This document shows positions 56,901-64,000 of a DNA stretch of 64,000 nt, piece after piece. The notes under the pieces were generated by a model, which saw only the letters and a program-made list of their open reading frames with translations, made no database searches and had not been told where the DNA came from. The DNA comes from Pleurotus djamor (taxonomy: Eukaryota; Basidiomycota; Agaricomycetes; Agaricales; Pleurotaceae). The number at the start of each line of letters is the position of its first letter. The first letter of the stretch is position 1. The position numbers were made by a program, and so were the translations under genes. The stretch is taken from positions 1 to 64,000 of the forward strand of contig JAPEVF010000114.1 in assembly GCA_029747585.1 (NCBI GenBank). The letters run 5' to 3'.

Positions 56901-58673
56901 TCATTGTTATTTNTGTTGTTGCTATNAGTCGCGACGTGAACCCAGAGAGCCTAGACGAGGTCGTCGAGATGGACCCGTGTCTGGTACTAACAATATACCG
57001 ATTGCGAATAATAGGTTTGCCTCGGCATCGGGGTCGTCTTCGTCTACTCCTGCGCCTAGGATGGTTGAGCCATCTCCTATTGGTGATAGGTCTTCGGGGT
57101 ATCATGAACCTATGGCCGTAGACGCACCAAATAATCAAGTCAGACAAGCGGGGTATGTGGATGACGCGAGGAGTGGACGTGATGTGAGTTGTTTATGAGA
57201 TGCATTTCGCATTCTTTCGAGACGTGCTAATGTCTTTTTGCTAGACACCCGTCTCGAGAGATGGTGCTGGGTATGTGAATGAGAGGCCAGGGTATGACTA
57301 CGAGCTTCGTCAGGTATTGTTCTCTCTGGCTCCATGCTTTTGCTTCGTGCTCAATTGGTGTAGCTCCCGAACCATATGTCACAAGACGACGCGCCAGTCT
57401 CAGTTCTTATGCAAGACGGCGGCAATAAGGTGCCTGCGGTATGTCCTCACCTCTCGCCAAACGTCAATAAAGCTTATGTTCTTGCAAGCCTATCAATCAT
57501 GATTTGCGCCCGACGTCAGACCTACCTACAAGACCTCTGCTCTTGAGTGATCACCCTCCACTACTTCACAGCAATTCTCAAGGAACCTTGAGTCAAGAAG
57601 ATGATTTCCGCCCTCCGACACCACCGCCTCAATCCCGAGCACCATCACAAACATCTACGGGGTGGCCGGCTAGTCAAGAACGCTCTCGCTCAAGAGACCC
57701 AGCACCACGTGCTAAGGTATCGAGGTTCAGTGCGCCTGTGGATACACCCGCGATACCTCAGAGCTGGCCTTCAAGTCAAGAAGTACCTCGACAAGAACCT
57801 CCACGACAAGATCAGTTCAGACAGGCGCCTCCCCGACAAGGGCCCTCACGATTTGACAATTTGCAACAAGAACCTTCACGGCAAGCGCAAGAACAGCCAC
57901 GGGGCGAGGTCTGGCCACCACCACAAGGAGGTCGACGGGAAAGCTATGATGGGAATGACGGATATCGTGGTGGAAGTCTGCAAGGCAGATTAGGAGAGCG
58001 TTATCCAGAGGCGCAAGCAGAACCTATGTCGCGTCGTCCACATTCCCCGGAAATGCTTCCCAATTCTATGCGTCGACGGGATCCACCACCGCATTCGAAT
58101 TATTATCGACCTTCGGATACGATGGGTAGGGACCCTTCACCGCCTAGGCAAGGCGGAGGTGGGCGTGGGCGTCCTCCACCTGACTGGCAACCCCCGAGGA
58201 AGGAGTTTTCGGATCCACCACGAGACGCACGAGACCTTCCGCCTCCAAGGTCGTACCCCGAAGCTAATCTCCCTCCACGACCGCCCTCTTCTTCTCGTGA
58301 TGAACCTCCTAGGTCATGGGACTATGAGATGCGACCTCCTGAGTCGTTTCCGCCGAGACCGCAGGCGAAGCGATCTACGGGGTCGTTGCTTGATCGTATA
58401 TCGCATGATGTTCTGCCCGTGGACGAGCCCCCTTCGTCTGCGTCTACTTCGCTGAAGGACCGGGTGCAGTTACCGTCGAAGAGGGACAGGGATGAGTCGC
58501 TTGCAAGGGAGAAGGGAAGAAATGGACATGGACATGTGAATGGTCCGGAAAGTTATGAGCGTCCTATGGAGTACGATGATGTCCAGGAGAATGAAGGTGC
58601 TGCAAAGCGTAGGAGGAAGAATGGTAAAGCGAGGCGAGGGAGACGAGGTGGTGGTGGCGGTGTACAATCTTAA
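53928..58673 (+). CDS. Large disordered WW-domain protein, Pro/Arg-rich
   Basis: Starts MEDDNEVLDWGNEDDEQHF. One WW domain at about residues 194-222 (LPADWEVRYPRNGGRGQYYY, then HESTWTRPG, both Trp present) would bind Pro-rich ligands. Everything else is low complexity: acidic N-terminus, then Ser/Pro/Arg-rich stretches with many PPR, RDR and GRG motifs, ending KRRRKNGKARRGRRGGGGG. Exons visible: about 53928-55300; after a long intron to about 55673; 55674-56130; 56180-56860; 56930-57183; 57244-57312; 57363-57430; and 57490-58673. It is probably nuclear and RNA- or splicing-related by composition, which is inference. About 18 Ns fall in exons and more than 20 in the first intron, so exact joins are unsure. 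Confidence 0.75.
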
Positions 58674-59062
58674 GACTGCGATGCTCAATTTCTCTTCGCT
58701 TCTTCCCATCTGTTTCTCAAATGCTACCTTCTTCGCTTTGGTTTTATATCATCATATATGTTTTTGTTGTTATCTTCCCAACATCAGATACGCTCCTGCG
58801 GTTCTTCATCCGTTCGACACTTTCTGGTGTTCTGTTCGACATACGCTGTTTACAGTAGTTTTGGCATTCTCTCCTTGTTCTCTCCACTCTTGTAGGTTTT
58901 GTTACATTGTCAATTTTTGTATTTATCCACTGAGCACACACATACTCAAGTCTGTCTTTCAAACTTACACCGAACCCGAGGCCAAGTTTGACCGGGACCG
59001 CCTCTACATACTAGCGTGTTCCCTACATGCTGGCGTTCCCCCCTGTCGAGGGTGTCCGCACA
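58674..59062. other. 3' flank between convergent genes
   Basis: T-rich 3' UTR-like sequence of the WW gene; F-box gene 9 ends at 59063 from the other side. Confidence 0.5.
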
Positions 59063-60612
59063 TCAACAAGTAGATGGAATTCTGTCATAGACTATCCGAA
59101 GGGCTCTTAAGGCTTGCAACGCTTGCGGCCATTCGGCGATCTCGCCTTCATCTTGATCGTCACCTATCAAATCTGGGACTATCAGCTCACAAGAGTTGGG
59201 TAGGATCCTGTGCAAGAAAAGGGCAACGGAGACGGGTTCGTGAATGGGGGATAGTCCGACGTCGAGGGTCTTCAGGTGCTTGAAAGGGACAACCGGGGTG
59301 GGAACGTCTTCCAAGGAAGCTGGTCCTCTGAAGGATAGATGGATGCCTAGGGATTCAAGAGAGTCGCACCAAGGCGCAATGGATGAAAGGGCGGAAAGCG
59401 AAAGGGAAGGTGACTCGGGTGGAGGTTCATTGACCATTCCTATATACAGATGGCGAAGTAATGGGAGAGCCCTCACGAGAGTGACCAGTTGGGCCTCAGT
59501 CATCCGAAAGGGCACGGGATACGATATCATGAGAAACGATAGGTGCTTGCAGGAGAATAATGGTTCAAAAACTGAAAACGGTAGTGGGGACTCGGAAGTA
59601 TCTATGTAATCGGGGAATTCAAGAGAAAGGGTTTCAAGTAGCGGTGCATTGCGAGCGGCCCATTTGGTAATGGTTGGATAACTCTCAGGCGAGATGTCTC
59701 CATATTCTACGAGGGACAGCGTCTTGAGGGACACGGGAGAAACCCATGATTGCAAGAATGGGGCGATCCACCGTAAGTGTGCGTCAAGTTCCAGGGATTC
59801 TAAAGCAAGGAAGCTCTCCGCACTTAGTGGAAGCATTTCCTTTGGGTCGACAATCCAGCCACGGACTTCCAGTAGCCTCAGCAAAGGCAGTTTGGAGAGC
59901 AACTCGATGATCTGAGGTGTGAGGAGCTTTGTTGAGACATGAAGCTGATTCAAGAACCGCAGAGACGGGAGAACCTCGATGAAAGCTTCCTGAATGGATG
60001 GTTTATCAGGGTCACTAAACCACATAAGCCTCTCCAGATTTGGAATGCAGATGGGGAGGTATTTCAGCATTAATTCATGCTCTCTCCCAGTTTTGAGCTG
60101 ACTTCCATCTTCGAGCTGAAGAAAAGTGATGGATGGAGAAGCAAACAGTTGGATGTAAGTGGCGTCGGGGGTGCAGTTCAGATGAGTCAAGTTTGGCAAG
60201 AAAGGCCCTAAGTATGGCCGATTGAGCCCAGCGAGAGCGTATACGGAGGGATGAAGTGACGACTCGGTACAGCAGAGTATCCGTATCCTGTGGTGGTATT
60301 TCAGGAATCGGGGCCAATCGTCGCTTGTGATGGGCCGAGAAAATGACTGTATAACGTTGCATGAGTGTGAGTAAATGTTGACCAGACAGTGTTTATTTAA
60401 AAACTGACAGGAAGACGATTAGCGTCACCCCTAGAGAGGGGAGCAAGAAGCTGGAATAACTGCTTTGCCGGGACGTCGCGCCATGCAAAATTGAGAACAA
60501 CCATTGACCAATCCTTGCAAACGAGTGTGTGGGCGCAAAAGTCGCCCTCGGACGTATATTGCAGTATTTCTCTCAGCAAGTCGGGGATATGTAGAGCGCG
60601 GTGACTGGACAT
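59063..60612 (-). CDS. F-box/LRR-like protein 9
   Basis: Exons 60612-60409 and 60346-59063; about 495 residues, intact. F-box: MSSHRALHIPDLLREILQYT, LVCKDWSMVVLNFAWRDVPA, LFQLLAPLSRGD. Exon 2: SFSRPITSDDWPRFLKYHHR, LHPSVYALAGLNRPYLGPF, LPLLRLLEVRG, LFSCKHLSFLMISYPVPFRM, LPLLRHLYIGMVN, ending AALRIVYDRIPSTC-like. Its F-box most resembles that of gene 2 (34537-36160), and like gene 2 it is divergent from a plus-strand partner. Confidence 0.87.
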
Positions 60613-60811
60613 GCTCAAATTGAATGGATGTTCTTCCACTTGAACGTTTCAGAACTTGGAAGCAGAACGAAGCTGGTTGAATAATGCCAATGAAGTTGAA
60701 GAACGAACAGGAGCATCGACGCTTTGTCACGTGTCCGCAAAGAGCCCCCTAACTGTCAAATTGAGTTGCCAACAACTCAGTCTCTAGGCTTGCTTGCACG
60801 CCAGACCCACG
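60613..60811. promoter_or_regulatory. Shared promoter region of divergent F-box genes 9 and 10
   Basis: 199 bases between the two start codons. Contains a CACGTG E-box near 60728. No TTCAACG repeats like those in the 36.3-kb counterpart. Confidence 0.5.
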
Positions 60812-62389
60812 ATGGCCAGGACCAGTCACCGCGCTCTTCATTTACCCGACATTTTAAGAGAACTTGTACCATATCTTTCTGTTTCGACCCCGTACAGTGA
60901 CATCGGACTGGTATGCAAGGATTGGTCCGAAGTTGTTCTTGACCACAAATGGCGCGTCGTGTCTGCCCATCAGCTTTTCCAGCTCCTTGCTCCCCTCTCT
61001 TGGGACGGAAGTCGCCGCTTTTTAGTGAGCTTCTACCTGCTTATGCACTATTCATCCCAACCTTTATCTCACTACTCGTAGTGCTTCTCCCAGCCCATCT
61101 TGAACGACAGATGGTCTAGCTTCCAGAAATATCACTACAGGATACGGACTCTCCACTGCTCCCCATCGTCACTTCATCCCTGCGTATACGCTATTGCAGG
61201 GTTCAATCGCCCGTACTCTGGGACTTTCTTGCCAAACTTAACCTATTTGGACTGCACCTGCGATCCCATTGATATCCAGTTGTTCGCTTCTCCGTCAATA
61301 ACCGCACTCTATCTCAAGGACGAAGCTGAAGGCCGCATAACAACACAGCAAGAGTACGAGCTCACGCTGAGGTGCCTCCCCTCTTGCATTCCGAACTTGG
61401 AGAAGTTGTCCTTGTTTGCAAGATCCGACAAACAATCCATCCTGAGGCCCCTTGCTGATGCTCTCGCAGCTTTACGATCTTTAACCCACATTCATATCCC
61501 AACAATGCTTCTCGTGCCTGAAGTCATGGCGGTGGTCTCAAAATTACCTCTGCTCAAATCGCTCGCAGGCCACTACGTAGTGCCTGCTGATTTAAGCAGA
61601 TCCCTCTCTTGTATACTTGGATCGGACAGCTTTCCCCTCTTGGAACGTTTTGAACTGGATGGATGGCTAAAGCCAGCCACATCCCTTCTCAAATCATGGG
61701 TTCCGCCTGTGTCTCTTACGAGTTTGCGATTTATGGAATACAAGGCGATCCAGCCGGAGAACTATCTGACTATCACCGAGTGGGTTGCTTCCCATTTACC
61801 GCTTCTCACGGGATTGGTCATCAGTTATGATGAAGACGAGATTGAGGAGCATAATGAATTTGTCGATCCACTGCCGTTTTCGATCTTTGAGTCGCTATTC
61901 TCCTGCGAACACCTATTGACCTTGACGATTGCATATCCCGTCCCCTTTGAGATGACCGAGGCCCAGTTGGTCAGTCTCGTCACGGCACTCCCATTACTTA
62001 GCGACCTCGAGATTGGGTGCTCCCGAGACGCTCCCGAGTCAGAGCCTTCCCTTGCTCTCTCCGCCCTTTCGTCTATCGCACCGTTATGCAACTCACTCAA
62101 ATATCTCAGCATCTATCTATCCTGCCACACAACATCACATCTGGATCACGTCCCCGACACAAGTGTCCGCTTCAAATGCCTGGAATCACTCGACGTTTCG
62201 AAATCGCCCATACAATCTCCAATCTCTGTCGCCCTCTTCATGAGCCGGATATTGCCAGAAACCTGTTCTTTGGATCACACGGAGTCACTTGGTATCGAAG
62301 ATGAGGAACGGGATGCGGAGTGGACGCAAGCGGTTATGGTCTTGCAAGCCCTCCGGATAAAGTATCGTGAAGCGAAGAAGAATGGTTGA
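60812..62389 (+). CDS. F-box/LRR-like protein 10
   Basis: Exons 60812-61024 and 61082-62389; about 506 residues, intact. F-box: MARTSHRALHLPDILRELVP, VCKDWSEVVLDHKWRVVSA, LFQLLAPLSWDG. Body: CFSQPILNDRWSSFQKYHYR, IDIQLFASPSITALYLKDEA, LLVPEVMAVVSKLPLLKSLAG, PLPFSIFESLFSCEHLLTL, LPLLSDLEIGCSRDA, and the tail SRILPETCSLDHTESLG that is missing in its close relative gene 3. A useful intact reference for gene 3. Confidence 0.87.
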
Positions 62390-62938
62390 AAAAGCAAGAT
62401 ATCTCCGTAGCCTCGCTTGGGAAATCCAATTGCCCAACTCGAAGTGGGTGCGCCAACGATAACTCGAGTGGAATCCAGAAACGATTGAATCCATCGTTGG
62501 TCGCAGTGCTAGTCACGAAAATTACATTCTCGCTATCGTAAGTCGAAAATGAGACTGTTGATATGCAATAATAGCTTGATATGTGTTCGTCCAAGTGTGA
62601 GCGTGTACATGCAGTGACATCGCGACGACGGCAGTCTGAGTCTCTGAGTCGAGGTGAAAGGCTCCTAGCCCCTATAGTCATATGATTGATGCCCGAACAC
62701 CGAGCCCGAGCTCCCCGTCCTTTCGCCGCAATTTCGCCGTGCATACCAACCACTCGCCTCTGTTTCTACATACAAAGTCCAATTCACAGTCGAATGAAAC
62801 GAAAATGTTCATCATGCGCCTTTCCGTCGTTGAACTTGAACTACATCCATCTCTTCACGCTTCGCACTGTTACCCAGTGTATGACCCTTTTCCTCGACAG
62901 TGTACTGTGCATCTGAAGTCCTTGATATCTAGGGATAT
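62390..62938. other. Intergenic, nothing seen
   Basis: Between the stop codons of two convergent genes; short overlapping ORFs only. Confidence 0.5.
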
Positions 62939-64000
62939 TTACTTGTAGTCATGCTTCAAGAAGATGTCTGGCCATTGCCCTCGTGGACCCTCGAAATCTA
63001 CGCGACCGAATACTTCGAACCCCAGCGATTTGTACCAGTTCATCTAGGAAAACAGGTGTAGTCATTGCGTCAGCTCTTCGGGTGCCTCCTGGGGTGTGTC
63101 TGCGACTTACGTTGCTTTCGCTCTGCGTAGCCAAAACTGCGATCTTACCATCCTGCTTCGCCTAACAAAACGCGATTTGTTCGTGAGTTGTTCGGGCTCT
63201 GTGGATTTCGAATTTACGGTACTTACCTGTTCTAACGCAGCTTCGACAATCGCTGTTGCAAATCCCCTTCGCTGATAATCCGGATCCGTTGCGAGAAGAC
63301 TAGCGAACCAAGAGTCCAAGAACTTTGCAAAGTGAGCAGGTTTCGCAGAGAAACGGGACACATGCGCTAACCTTGTTCCCTAGTGCCCTACTCATAGGCT
63401 CGACGCCTCTCTTAGGAAACTGAGAAGCGAGGTAAGTGCATAGTATTTTGGATTTCGAGGCTGAGCGTGACTGCAGCTAACCTCTTGTGTCCACCATTCC
63501 TTAGCTTCTGGCGATAGCGCATCCATGAAATCATTCCATCCCAGCGCCCGCTGCTCTTCGCTGGTCTCTTTGAATTTAACTTCGTTTCGAAAGCCTGATG
63601 GAAAAGAGATCGTACCTGTCGAACAAACGGACGCCTGGTCTGAACCACCCGCCTACGCTACGAATTTCCCCTGCTTCATCGCATACCGTGTACAGCGTTC
63701 CGGACAAATTGATCCCTCTCAACATGGCGCGGAACATCAGTGGTACTAGGTCGTCGTTTCCGCCCGTCATAGAGGCTACTGATAAGTCTGGGCGGAATAC
63801 TTCGGTGAGTTCTACCGTCAAACGTACATCAATAATAGGGAACACTGACCTCCGCTGAATGCTCTGACTAGGAACTCGACAATGTACTCTACTTGCACAT
63901 CTACATGCCCTCCATCAGACTGAACCACGAAAACAGCTTTGCTCAATCGTACCTGTCAAGTTTTCAGTGATTCTCGCAACAAGCTTTGGTTGAGACATGG
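62939..64000 (-). CDS. GNAT-family N-acetyltransferase, 5' end at or beyond the window edge
   Basis: At least seven exons on the minus strand. Blocks in order: VRLSKAVFVVQSDG; VEYIVEFLVRAFSGG; VFRPDLSVASMTGGNDDLVP; LSGTLYTVCDEAGEIRSVGG; ALGWNDFMDALSPEAKEWW; HFAKFLDSWFASLLATDPD; YQRRGFATAIVEAALEQ, which carries the acetyl-CoA pyrophosphate loop (QRRGFA in place of Q/RxxGxG/A); AKQDGKIAVLATQSES; and MNWYKSLGFEVFGRVDFEG, ending FLKHDYK at 62939. Fungi have many such enzymes with small-molecule acceptors; the substrate is unknown. A possible ATG lies at 63998, but the first recognised exon follows a 3' splice site, so the true start may be outside. Confidence 0.8.

Overview
The window is nuclear DNA of a filamentous basidiomycete, most likely an agaricomycete. 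Three things point there: genes are split by many short GT-AG introns of about 40-70 bases; several protein families are basidiomycete-type (AA9 lytic polysaccharide monooxygenase, expanded F-box/LRR genes, large WHEAT-like membrane-protein families with the conserved 'TLGLETL..YSLPYA' type block); and housekeeping genes such as calcineurin A and UNC-50 have fungal architecture. Gene density is high in three islands separated by repeats.

Layout. 1-6650: the 3' end of a PRKRIP1-like gene, an uncertain small gene, a multi-exon membrane-protein gene of an agaricomycete family, and an AA9 LPMO. 6651-20126: a repeat block. It holds a full-length Ty1/copia element with 207-bp LTRs, a 5'-truncated chromodomain Ty3/gypsy element (chromovirus) whose gag and pol share one frame split by a single TAA, and a 1.63-kb element with about 254-bp terminal inverted repeats flanked by TA. 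20127-32517: small genes. These are a predicted secreted peptide, two tandem coiled-coil genes built from 11- and 18-residue repeats, a short-chain dehydrogenase, tRNA-Ala and tRNA-Pro, a RING E3 ligase, three tandem secreted eight-cysteine proteins and a conserved fungal membrane protein. 32761-62389: ten related F-box/LRR-like genes, in two subfamilies, interrupted at 48-59 kb by tRNA-Ala, calcineurin A, UNC-50 and a large disordered WW-domain gene. 62939-64000: a GNAT acetyltransferase running to the right edge.

How the parts relate. The F-box genes, the coiled-coil pair and the eight-cysteine trio are three separate local birth-and-death families, the kind of accessory gene that agaricomycetes amplify. 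Within the F-box array a divergent gene pair (34.5-37.9 kb) appears again at 59.1-62.4 kb, and the three subfamily II copies share a 13-bp box at a nearly constant distance from their start codons. Calcineurin, UNC-50, PRKRIP1-like and RING genes are housekeeping background. Single Ns occur in two settings: beside homopolymer runs, where they break reading frames, and inside the gypsy element, where most fall at third codon positions.
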